Of a stretch of DNA of 33,454 nt, positions 7,645 through 15,630 are shown piece by piece; position 1 is the first letter of the stretch, and each line of letters opens with the position of its first letter. The position numbers and the translations under genes were made by a program. The DNA comes from Gemmatimonadota bacterium. Its GTDB lineage: Bacteria > Gemmatimonadota > Gemmatimonadetes > Longimicrobiales > Gaopeijiaceae. Location: NCBI GenBank assembly GCA_022826025.1, contig JAJDVR010000191.1:1-33454 (forward strand). The letters are read 5' to 3'. Under the pieces are notes generated by a model. The model was not told the origin of the DNA. It ran no database searches and saw only the letters and a list, made by a program, of their open reading frames with translations.

Positions 7645-9417
7645 CTACCCGCAACCCGGAGCCATATGATCCAGCGCGCGTCCGCCGGTTATACCGTCAT
7701 CTACGATGGCGACTGCGCCGTCTGCCTGCGCTTCATCGACTACCTGCGGCGCCGCGACCCGGCGGGTACCCTCGAGATCGTTGCCTGGCAGGAAGACGGA
7801 GTGCCGGCTCGCTTCCCCTGGATCGATGCCTCGCGCTTCGAGGAGGCGCTGCAGCTCGTGGGGCCCGGCGCAGCGCCCCACGACACCTGGGAGGGCGCAC
7901 GGGCCATCGAGCAACTCCTGCGGGTACTCCCAAGCGGTCCCAGGCTGGGCTGGGTCTTCCGCCTCCCCTTCGCACGTCCCCTGTTCGCGTGGGGATACCG
8001 CAACTTCGCGCGCAACCGCCGCCGCTTCGGCTGCGGGGAGCACTGTTCGCTGGAGGCTGCTCGCGACTGAGCGGGGTTCCACACCCGGGATGAGCGAACC
8101 CCTCGCCTCGTAGGGCGACATGTCCAGACCCTGCTCCTCGAAATAGGCGAGGCGGTTGGGTATCGTCGTCAGGGCGGTCCACCGGTCCTCCCGCGTCAGG
8201 CTTCCGGGCTGATACCGCACCGCGAAGTAAATGACCGCGCTCTCGGCGACATCCTCCCGGTTCGGATGTTGTCGGGCATACTCCGAGATGAACACGCCGT
8301 CGGCCTCCTGCGCGGCGCGCCAGCTGGCGGCGTCCGCGTGCTCCGGATCCAGTGAGACATGGGCGGCCTCGTGCAGGTATAGTTCCTCGAGCAAGCCGTG
8401 GTTAAGGCTTTGCAGGGCGTTCTGGCTCTGCGAGTGAATCAGGATGCTCTGGTCGAACGAACTGCCCCCTGCGAGTCCGTCGCCGGGAATGATCGCCAAT
8501 GCGCGCACATTCGACAGGAAGGCAGCGGGCAGCTTCGCGAGTGCGGGGGCAAACCTGTTGACCACCTCCGTGGCCGCCGGCAGGCTGTCATATTCCGGAT
8601 GGAGCCGGAATTCCACTACCTGTTCGCCGATCGGCGCCTCGAACACGAACGCCTTGACGGGGATCCAGTTACTTAGCCGCCGGTCATAGAGCGTCCGCAT
8701 CGCGCGGCCGAGGTAGGTTATGTTCGGCAGCGGCGTGCCGCTGGGTCCAAGGATGCGCGACGAGCGCCACGTCGTGTTGCTGAACGGGGTCACGCCGCTG
8801 TGTTCCATCGCGAAATCCCGCGTCACGTCGGCGTCCATGTTCAGTTCCACCGTCCGGCTCACATAGCTCAACTCGGCCTCGACGGTCACCTTCAGGGTCC
8901 CGCCCAGGTTCGGGAAGCGATACCGCCCATCGGCATCGGTGATCGTGGTGGTCCGCTTCCAGCCCTCCAGGCGCACGAGAACCCCGGGCAAGACCAGGCT
9001 TGGCCTCCGGCTGTCGGTCACCGTGCCGGACAGGGTGAACGATGGCGCATCGACCCTGATCACCACCGAGTCCGATGCCCCGCGGATCTCGCCGACGACC
9101 GTGGTCGTGCCACCGCCGACGGCCATGACCCGCCCCGCCGAGGTGACCTCCGCAACCGTGGAGTTCCGGGTGAGCCAGGTAACATGGGCACCCGCGATCA
9201 CGCGTCCGTCCTGGTCGCTGACTTCGGCGGCGAGCCGGGCCGTGTCCCCGAGGGTTGTGAACGTCACGGTGTCGGGCGCGACGGCCACCGTCGTGGGACG
9301 CGGAGGATCGACGGGCGTGGGCTCGGTGCCGCCGTCGCCGCACGCGCTGGCCCAGATCGCTGCCACCGGGGAGGCGGCCGCGAGGATCCGTGCGCGACGA
9401 CCGCGTACGCCACCCAT
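7645..9417 (-). CDS. lipoprotein with Ig-like domain, carboxypeptidase-regulatory-like domain and HExxH metallopeptidase-like domain
   Basis: The exported protein begins with a basic N-terminus, a hydrophobic core and a Cys after AIWASA (C26), followed by a Pro/Thr-rich linker, as in lipoproteins. About residues 38-120 form a BIG2-type Ig-like domain (VAPDTVTFTTLGDTARLAAEV, WLTRNSTVAEV). About 122-195 is a carboxypeptidase-regulatory-like domain (LSGTVTDS, TTTITDADGRYRFPNL). The rest carries HEAAH at 349-353 followed by L-D-P-E-H and REDVAES, which looks like a zinc peptidase site. From residue 450 onward the frame is antisense to the DCC gene and is unlikely to be an evolved domain; the natural end was probably near 8070. 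A TTG at 9445-9447 with GGAGG eight bases upstream is an alternative start. Confidence 0.65.
   Translation of the reverse strand: MGGVRGRRARILAAASPVAAIWASACGDGGTEPTPVDPPRPTTVAVAPDTVTFTTLGDTARLAAEVSDQDGRVIAGAHVTWLTRNSTVAEVTSAGRVMAVGGGTTTVVGEIRGASDSVVIRVDAPSFTLSGTVTDSRRPSLVLPGVLVRLEGWKRTTTITDADGRYRFPNLGGTLKVTVEAELSYVSRTVELNMDADVTRDFAMEHSGVTPFSNTTWRSSRILGPSGTPLPNITYLGRAMRTLYDRRLSNWIPVKAFVFEAPIGEQVVEFRLHPEYDSLPAATEVVNRFAPALAKLPAAFLSNVRALAIIPGDGLAGGSSFDQSILIHSQSQNALQSLNHGLLEELYLHEAAHVSLDPEHADAASWRAAQEADGVFISEYARQHPNREDVAESAVIYFAVRYQPGSLTREDRWTALTTIPNRLAYFEEQGLDMSPYEARGSLIPGVEPRSVASSLQRTVLPAAEAAAVAREVAVSPREQGTCEGEAEDPAQPGTAWEYPQELLDGPCALPGVVGRCAGPHELQRLLEARGIDPGEASRHSVFLPGNDLEGTRRVAAPQVVDEAQADGAVAIVDDGITGGRALDHMAPGCG
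7666..8070 (+). CDS. DCC-family (DUF393) thiol-disulfide protein
   Basis: This 134-residue protein has the family-defining motif Y-D-G-D-C-x-x-C (C17 and C20) near the N-terminus and a second Cys pair in FGCGEHC near the C-terminus. The region between (WGYRNFARNRRRFGC) is also typical. DCC proteins have a thioredoxin-like active site and are assumed to be thiol-disulfide oxidoreductases, though substrates are mostly unknown. CGGAG four bases before the ATG supports the start. The gene lies wholly within the antisense reading frame of the next gene. Because its protein is a recognisable family member, this strand is the real coding one here. Confidence 0.85.
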   Translation: MIQRASAGYTVIYDGDCAVCLRFIDYLRRRDPAGTLEIVAWQEDGVPARFPWIDASRFEEALQLVGPGAAPHDTWEGARAIEQLLRVLPSGPRLGWVFRLPFARPLFAWGYRNFARNRRRFGCGEHCSLEAARD

Positions 9418-9667
9418 GCTCCAGGCCAACGCGCACGTTCTGCTCAACGGCTCGGCCTCCTGATCTTCGGGCTCGCTTACGGCCTGCCTGTCGGGCTCGG
9501 GCTCCCTGCGCTGCGGCCAGAAGCCCGGACGCCGTCGTCTCCGAATTCCTGGTTGCCGGAGGTGTGGTAACGCCCCCCGCCACAGGCCTACATTGGCTGC
9601 AAGTTCTGGTCCACGCGACCCCAACGTCTGCGCCGACACGTTGATCCTGCCTTTCCGGAGTACTGCC

Positions 9668-11644
9668 ATGCGACGACCCGCCGAAAAAATGCTCACAGTC
9701 GTCCCGCTCCTGCTCTGCATGGTCCTGACATCCTCGACGCGGCTGGCGCCGTTTCCCGCCCAGGACGCATCCGGGCCGCTTCCGGTGGCGACCCTCCTGT
9801 CGCTCTCGTCCGCGGTCGGTGGCGAGACCCCGCGCTGGGCTCCCGGCGGGGAGTGGATCCTGCTGGGAGGCTCGAACCTGCGGCTGATCCGACCCAAAGG
9901 CGGCGCGTTCAGCGAACTTCCGGTGTCGACGGGTGGAAGCGGTCATTTCCTCGCCTCGGCCGAACCCCGCTGGTCGCCGGACGGCCGCTGGATTTCCTAC
10001 GTGTCCGACAAGAGCGGCACGCCCGAGATCTGGCTCTGGTCTCCCGGGGACGGAGAAGAGATCCGAGTCACAGCCAACGGAGGCCGGCTCATCAAGGGCT
10101 ACTCCTGGTCGCCGGACGGCACGCGCATCGCGTTCTCGGGGAATCGCCACGGACAATACGACGTGTGGACTGTGGAAGTCCGCTCGGGGGAAGCGCGCCG
10201 GTTGACCGATGGCCCGGAACTGGAGGTCTATCCCGCCTGGAGCCCCGATTCCCGGTCTGTCCTCTTCGTGAGACTCGATGGCGCATGGATGGACCACGCC
10301 ATCGTGGAAGTGCCTGCCGACGGGGGTGAAGAGAGGGTGATTGTAGAGGACGAGGACTTCTTCGACTATGGAGAGGGAGGCACATTCGGCTATCCGCTGG
10401 TCTCCCCGGATGGCTCCACGGTGGTATTCCCGTCCTACCGCTCCGGGTGGATCAACTACTGGAGCGTCCCGCGCTCGGGAGGCGTGCCGCGGCCGTTTGC
10501 TCCGGTCGAGGCCGACCAGACGGACGGGGTGTGGTCGCCTGACGGCAACTCGTTCGCGTACGTCGAGAATCACGGAGGAACGTACCAGCTCCGCACCGCG
10601 CACGCGCACGGCAGCGAATCCCGCGTCGTCGCCCGTCCGGAATCCGGAGTCATCGGCGCGCCCCAATGGTCCCCGGACGGCAGCCGCATCTCGTACACCC
10701 TCGAGACTCCGACTCGTCCCGGGGACCTGATCGTCCACGAGCTCGATTCGGGGAGGGAATCACGGCTGACCAACTCGATGCCGATGGAGGGTGTCGAGAA
10801 CCGCCTGATTACGCCCACCAAGGTCGAGTTCCTAAGCGGGGACGGCCTGACGATCCCCTCCTTCCTCTACCGCCCGCCCGAGGGCTCGGGCGACGAAGAT
10901 GGCCGCCATCCCGCGATCGTGTGGACCCACGGCGGACCCACATCCCAGTGGGAGGACACCTTCGAACCCGCCATCCAGTACTTCGCGCAGCGCGGCTATG
11001 TCGTCCTGCTGCCCAACGTGCGCGGCAGCTCCGGCTACGGACGCGACTTCGAGGAGGCCAACGACGGCTGCTGGGGCAAGTGCGATTTCGCGGACGCGGT
11101 GGCTGCTGCCGGGTATCTCCAAACCCTGCCCTACGTCCACCCGGAGCGCCTCGGCACCACCGGCACCAGCTACGGCGGATTCATGTCGTGCGCGGCGGTG
11201 AGCTTCGGGGGCGAGACCTTCCAGGCCGTCATCGCGGCATCCGGCTACTGCGACCGGGTCACCTTCTTCGAGGACGGCGAATTCCGGCATCTGCAGCAGC
11301 TGCGCAAGGAGATGGGGCGGCTCGAGGAGCACAGGGACCGCTATCTGGCGAACTCTCCCTACTATCACATCGCCGATGCCCGGGTACCCGTCTTCGTGCT
11401 CCACGGCGAAGGCCGTTATCCCGGCTCACCCCAGATGACCGAGTTCTTCCGGGAGCTGCAGCGCCTCTACAAGCCCGCCCGCTACAAGGCCTATCCGGGC
11501 GAGAATTTCTACGTCCGGGGCTTCGACAACACGCGGGAAATGCTCGTCGACATGCAGGCCTTCTTCGACTACTACCTGCTTGGCAGGAACACCCGGCTTC
11601 CCGGCGTCGGCTACCTGGAGGAGCTGGAGGGGATAACCTACTGA
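9668..11644 (+). CDS. S9 (prolyl oligopeptidase)-family protein, secreted, probably degenerate active site
   Basis: This is a 658-residue protein with an N-terminal export signal (MLTVVPLLLCMVLTSSTRL), a TolB/PD40 beta-propeller with repeated W-S-P-D-G motifs (about residues 50-370) and a C-terminal alpha/beta-hydrolase domain. The nucleophile elbow GTSYGGF (Ser 501) and the WTHGGPTSQW oxyanion segment are present. The segment that normally carries the catalytic Asp (HGxxD) reads HGEGR (579-583). The segment that normally ends in the catalytic His (YPGExH) reads YPGENF (609-614). Active S9 enzymes cut short peptides in the periplasm; this one may bind peptides without cutting or use other residues. 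CCGGAG lies seven bases before the ATG. Confidence 0.88.
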   Translation: MRRPAEKMLTVVPLLLCMVLTSSTRLAPFPAQDASGPLPVATLLSLSSAVGGETPRWAPGGEWILLGGSNLRLIRPKGGAFSELPVSTGGSGHFLASAEPRWSPDGRWISYVSDKSGTPEIWLWSPGDGEEIRVTANGGRLIKGYSWSPDGTRIAFSGNRHGQYDVWTVEVRSGEARRLTDGPELEVYPAWSPDSRSVLFVRLDGAWMDHAIVEVPADGGEERVIVEDEDFFDYGEGGTFGYPLVSPDGSTVVFPSYRSGWINYWSVPRSGGVPRPFAPVEADQTDGVWSPDGNSFAYVENHGGTYQLRTAHAHGSESRVVARPESGVIGAPQWSPDGSRISYTLETPTRPGDLIVHELDSGRESRLTNSMPMEGVENRLITPTKVEFLSGDGLTIPSFLYRPPEGSGDEDGRHPAIVWTHGGPTSQWEDTFEPAIQYFAQRGYVVLLPNVRGSSGYGRDFEEANDGCWGKCDFADAVAAAGYLQTLPYVHPERLGTTGTSYGGFMSCAAVSFGGETFQAVIAASGYCDRVTFFEDGEFRHLQQLRKEMGRLEEHRDRYLANSPYYHIADARVPVFVLHGEGRYPGSPQMTEFFRELQRLYKPARYKAYPGENFYVRGFDNTREMLVDMQAFFDYYLLGRNTRLPGVGYLEELEGITY

Positions 11645-11808
11645 GGAGGCCGTCGGATCAGTTGATTCAGGGAGCTTCGGTCGGCACACTGCTGGGCGAT
11701 GAAGCAAGCCTGGTGAAAAAACCCCTCGCGTAACGCCATGCGCGCGAACTCGAGGTCGTTCTCTGCCTGCTCCCACCAGCGGCTGGCCTCGGCGGCGCTA
11801 TCCCACAT
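11638..11808 (-). pseudogene. truncated HEPN-domain protein (remnant of HEPN/MNT pair)
   Basis: Reading leftward from the ATG at 11806-11808 gives 56 residues. The start (SRWWEQAENDLEFARMALREGFFHQACFIAQQCAD) is the classic first half of a HEPN domain. It then diverges at once into RSSLNQLIRRPPQ and stops seven bases inside the end of the S9 gene. Full HEPN proteins are about 110-140 residues and carry the catalytic R-x4-6-H motif in the second half, which is missing here. The start overlaps the nucleotidyltransferase stop by 11 bases, the usual layout of such pairs. It should be inactive as a ribonuclease. Confidence 0.7.
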
Positions 11809-12250
11809 GCACGAGCCTCGCGGACTTCATCGCGTGCGATGGAAACGGATGTTCCTCCGCCTGCATTTGCTCGAACTCCTCGGACGTGTAGACGAACAAG
11901 TCCACTCCTGCACCGGCTTCCAGGATAGCGGGCAGGTAATCCCGAAAGCGTTCAACCGGGATCCGATCCGTGGGAGCGACGACGATCACGTCGATGTCGC
12001 TTACCGGTGCCGCCGTCCCGACGGCATGAGAGCCGAAGAGCCAGGCCGAACGGGCGGAGTTCTTGCGCAGGAGCGGGCGCAGCTTCGTCAGAAAGCGTTC
12101 GACAACCTCCTGATGGTGCAGAAGTCCGTACCGCTGTAATTTCGGGGTTTGCTGTGTACCGGGAGCCGGGAAGGACCGGATGCTGTACCGGGCGACCTCC
12201 GTCCGCACCGTCGTGCACGACGGTGGCCGCGCCGAAGGCTGGCGCTCCAA
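11798..12250 (-). CDS. MNT-type nucleotidyltransferase-domain protein (antitoxin-like)
   Basis: This protein of up to 150 residues contains the minimal nucleotidyltransferase motif G-S-H-A-V-G with S-D-I-D-V-I-V-V downstream and a third Asp in GVDLFV, the three metal-binding acidic positions. Such MNT proteins pair with HEPN toxins, which they silence, in known cases by AMPylating the toxin. The catalytic motif looks intact although the toxin partner is truncated. The left limit of translation is uncertain: the TTG at 12248-12250 lies in a hairpin and has no ribosome site, while conserved sequence begins only near LLHHQEVVERF, so the true protein is probably about 110-135 residues. Confidence 0.75.
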   Translation of the reverse strand: MERQPSARPPSCTTVRTEVARYSIRSFPAPGTQQTPKLQRYGLLHHQEVVERFLTKLRPLLRKNSARSAWLFGSHAVGTAAPVSDIDVIVVAPTDRIPVERFRDYLPAILEAGAGVDLFVYTSEEFEQMQAEEHPFPSHAMKSARLVHVG

Positions 12251-12516
12251 GGGGTTTTCTGCGGCCCCTTGCCCGCGTTATCTGACGCTGGCCCGCGTTC
12301 GCTCATCGGCATCCGCCACGCACCTCCCGCCCCTGTTTTCCCTCTCTCCCCTCCGGCGGAATCCCGCCGCCCCGCAGTCTCGGGCCATGCCCGTTTCCTG
12401 ACCATTCCAACCACAGGAGGGCCTTGACGCACCATTCGTCGATCAGGTCCGGGTCCACCCGGCCTGCGTCCCCCACCTCAGCTTGCTTCCGTCCGTTTTC
12501 TCACCAAGGGGGATCC
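12251..12516. other. intergenic region upstream of susC and the MNT gene
   Basis: The gap separates divergent genes. It contains a perfect 7-bp stem CAAGGGG/CCCCTTG (12248-12254 with 12265-12271) and a 6-bp stem CGGCGG/CCGCCG with loop AATC (12354-12369). TTGACG at 12424-12429 resembles a -35 box, but no matching -10 is visible at the right spacing. The AAGGGGGAT just before susC is its ribosome site. No gene is recognised. Confidence 0.4.
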
Positions 12517-15500
12517 ATGACGAAACGATGGTTCACTGACGAGAACGCCCATCGTGCGCGCGGGCGGCCACCCCGGGCCGCCAACCCTTTCACCTTCACC
12601 CTTCTTCTCGCGGCCGCGGCGCTCACGGCGGCAGTCCCTGCAGTCGCCCAGGAACCGGGCAACATTACCGGCCAGGTCACCGACGCGACCGCGGGTACCC
12701 CGCTCGGCGAGGTCCAGGTCTACCTGGCCGGGGCCGGCCTCGGCACTCTCTCGCGCCAGGACGGTCGCTACCTGCTCGTGAACGTGCCGGCGGGCACCTA
12801 CGAGATGCGCGCCGAGCGCATCGGCATGAGCACCGTGAGCACCCAGGTCACAGTAACCGCGGGCGAGACCGTGGTGCAGGACTTCACCCTCTCCTCGGAA
12901 GCCCTCGGCCTCGACGAAATCATCGTCACCGGCACCGCCGGAGGCCAGCAGCGCCGTGCGGTCGCAAACGTCGTGGGCACCCTCGAGGTCTCCGCGCAGA
13001 TCGAGGAGATCGCGCCCGCCAGCTTCCAGCAGCTGCTGGCCGGTCAGGTGGCCGGGGTCGGCGTGCAGATCGGAGGGGGCAACGTCGGCACCGGCGGAAA
13101 CGTTCTCATCCGCGGCATCGGCACCCTCACGCAGGGATCGAGCACGAGGCAGGCAAACACCGGGCCACTGGTCTACGTCGACGGGGTCCGCATCAACGCC
13201 GACAACCGCGCCGGGCCTTCGAGCGGCGCGGGCACTTCCCGCCTGAACGACATCAACCCCGAAGAGATCGAGCGCATCGAGGTCATCAAGGGGCCCGCCG
13301 CGGCGACGCTGTACGGGACCGAGGCGTCCAACGGCGTCATCCAGATCATCACCCGCAAGGGCCAGACCGGCCGGCCCGTGGTCAGCCTGACCGTCCGCCA
13401 GGGCGGCAACTGGTTCAACGACCCGGACGGGCGCATCCCGACCAACTACGGCCTGGTCGGCGGGCGGATCATCAGCCAGGACCTGTACGCCGAGGAGGTC
13501 GCCGCCGGCCGGCAGATGTTCCGCACCGGACACCTCCAGAACTACGACCTGAGCGTCTCGGGCGGCACCAACGACCTCACCTACTTCCTGTCGGTGGGTC
13601 ACGACAACGAGCAGGGCTACATGTTCAACAACCAGATCGAGAAGACATCGGTGCGCACCAACCTGGGGTTGGCCGTGTCCGAGAACTTCGATCTCGCTGC
13701 GGATCTGGGCGTCATCAGCAGCGACGGCAGGTTCGCCCCGGACGGCCAGGGCGGCATCTACGGCATGTTCGCGATGTTCTTGTGGGGCACCCCGGCATCG
13801 CGCGAAACCGGCTCGCGCGGCTTCATGGTCGGCCCGCCCGAGGCCCAGAACGACATCGACTTTGCCGAGGAGCTGAACCGCGGCACGGCGTCCATCACCG
13901 CGACCCACCGCCCGTTCAGCTGGCTCACCCACAGGCTGGTGGCGGGCCTGGACTTCACCGACGCCAAGGTCTCGCGCTTCTGGCCCCGCGTACCTTCCGG
14001 GGGATTTCTCGCCTACGCCGGGCTCAGCCAGGGACGCAAGGACGTCATATACGACCGCGGACTTCAGTCCACGTTCGACTACAACGTCACGGCCAGCTTC
14101 GATCTCACTGCGGACATCACTTCGGCCACGTCCTTTGGAGCCCAGTACTTCACCAAGGAGAGCCTCACCCTCCTGTCGCGCGGAGACGAGCTTCCCAACT
14201 CGGCGGTTTCCACGGTGGGGGCGGCGGCGCGGACACGGGGTGACGAGGACTTCGTCGAGACCAAGAGCGCCGGACTCTTCATCCAGGAGACGATCGGCTG
14301 GCGGGACCAGCTGTATGTGACCGCGGCGCTCCGCGGCGATGCCCACAGCGCCTTCGGGGAGACCTTCAACGCGGTCTACTATCCCAAGCTGAGCGCCTCG
14401 TGGGTGCTGAGCGACACCGACTTCTGGAACGTGGGCTTCGCCGAGAGCTTCCGCCTGCGGGCCGCGTGGGGCAAGTCGGGCCTGCAGCCGGACGCCTTTG
14501 CGGCGGTGCGCACCTATTCGCCGACCACCGGCCCCGGCGACGAGCCCGCCCTTCTGCCCGGCAACCTGGGCAACCCCGACCTCAAGCCCGAGGTCGGAAC
14601 GGAACTCGAGCTGGGCTTCGATGCGGGTCTCTTCTCCGACCGCCTGGGCATCGAGTTCACCTACTACAATCAGACCACCCGCGACGCGATCCTGGCCGAC
14701 CTGGTCGCGCCCTCGCTGGGTTTCCCGGGCTCCCGCTTCATCAACGTCGGAGAGGTCAGCAACAAGGGCATCGAGCTCACCCTGAACTCCCAGGTCATCC
14801 GGACTCCGAGCATGAGCTTCGACCTCGGGGCGACCGCCGCCTACAACGACAACCTGCTGGTCTCGCTCGGCGAAGGCCGGGAGCGCATCCAGGCCGACAC
14901 CCGGGGCCGCTTCCAGCACCGCGTCGGGTATCCTCTCGGGGGGTACTGGAGCAAGTACATCGCTTCGGCCCGATGGGACCCGAACAATCCGACACGGCTG
15001 ATCGACGTCATGTGCGAGGGGCCGGACCCCTCGCGCGCGCCCACTCCATGCTCCCAGGCGCCGTTCCACTATCTCGGGCCGCCCGGACCCGTCTGGCAGG
15101 GATCGTTCACCCAGTCCCTCGCGCTTCCCAACCTCGGATTCACGCTGAACGCCCTCTGGAACTACACCTGGGAGAGCCGGCGCTTCAGCACCACCACCTG
15201 GCAGCGCGACCGCAACACCCGCAACACCGAGCGCGCCCAGCTCTATCTCATGGGCACCCTGGACCCGATCCAGGCCGCGGAAATCCAGACCTTCGACATC
15301 GAGCACCCCTGGATGGAGAGAGACGATCACCTCCGCCTGCGCGAGATCTCCCTCACCTACGAGCTTCCCGGTGACTTCGTCGAAGGGTACGGCATTTCCC
15401 GGGCCGCAATCACCCTGAGCGGGCGAAACATCTGGACCCCGTGGGTCCACGAGAGCTTCAGCCAGCCCGGGCTCGACCCCGAGACGCGCCGCACGCGGGA

Positions 15501-15576
15501 CAATCCCTGGGGCTGGCAGCAGACCCAGGCGCCGCTCCCGCACAGCTTCCTCCTGTCCTTCAGGGTCAGGTTCTGA
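12517..15576 (+). CDS. SusC/RagA-type TonB-dependent outer-membrane transporter
   Basis: The 1019-residue protein should import oligosaccharides, peptides or other large nutrients across the outer membrane with TonB energy. After a signal peptide ending near AVAQ there is a carboxypeptidase-regulatory-like domain (ITGQVTDATAGTPLGEVQVYL to about residue 125). A TonB-box-like segment LDEIIVTGTA and a plug domain with GPLVYVDGVRI and the SusC signature NPEEIERIEVIKGPAAATLYGTEASNGVI follow. The remainder is a long barrel ending in an aromatic residue (LLSFRVRF). Length and order match the family. GGGGGAT lies just before the ATG; a longer frame upstream is not needed. The SusD partner follows after 54 bases, so the two form one uptake unit. 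The nutrient is not evident and no carbohydrate-active enzyme is adjacent. Confidence 0.95.
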   Translation: MTKRWFTDENAHRARGRPPRAANPFTFTLLLAAAALTAAVPAVAQEPGNITGQVTDATAGTPLGEVQVYLAGAGLGTLSRQDGRYLLVNVPAGTYEMRAERIGMSTVSTQVTVTAGETVVQDFTLSSEALGLDEIIVTGTAGGQQRRAVANVVGTLEVSAQIEEIAPASFQQLLAGQVAGVGVQIGGGNVGTGGNVLIRGIGTLTQGSSTRQANTGPLVYVDGVRINADNRAGPSSGAGTSRLNDINPEEIERIEVIKGPAAATLYGTEASNGVIQIITRKGQTGRPVVSLTVRQGGNWFNDPDGRIPTNYGLVGGRIISQDLYAEEVAAGRQMFRTGHLQNYDLSVSGGTNDLTYFLSVGHDNEQGYMFNNQIEKTSVRTNLGLAVSENFDLAADLGVISSDGRFAPDGQGGIYGMFAMFLWGTPASRETGSRGFMVGPPEAQNDIDFAEELNRGTASITATHRPFSWLTHRLVAGLDFTDAKVSRFWPRVPSGGFLAYAGLSQGRKDVIYDRGLQSTFDYNVTASFDLTADITSATSFGAQYFTKESLTLLSRGDELPNSAVSTVGAAARTRGDEDFVETKSAGLFIQETIGWRDQLYVTAALRGDAHSAFGETFNAVYYPKLSASWVLSDTDFWNVGFAESFRLRAAWGKSGLQPDAFAAVRTYSPTTGPGDEPALLPGNLGNPDLKPEVGTELELGFDAGLFSDRLGIEFTYYNQTTRDAILADLVAPSLGFPGSRFINVGEVSNKGIELTLNSQVIRTPSMSFDLGATAAYNDNLLVSLGEGRERIQADTRGRFQHRVGYPLGGYWSKYIASARWDPNNPTRLIDVMCEGPDPSRAPTPCSQAPFHYLGPPGPVWQGSFTQSLALPNLGFTLNALWNYTWESRRFSTTTWQRDRNTRNTERAQLYLMGTLDPIQAAEIQTFDIEHPWMERDDHLRLREISLTYELPGDFVEGYGISRAAITLSGRNIWTPWVHESFSQPGLDPETRRTRDNPWGWQQTQAPLPHSFLLSFRVRF

Positions 15577-15630
15577 TGCCCGCGTCTCGCGCGAAGCTCA
15601 ATGCTCAATCTGGAAACAAGGGAGGAACAG

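Noticed and set aside
12478-15543. A 1021-codon open frame antisense to the susC gene
   Set aside because: Long antisense frames are expected in GC-rich codon usage. Its translation is Gly/Ala/Asp/Val-rich with no recognisable domain, while the plus strand encodes a clear SusC protein.
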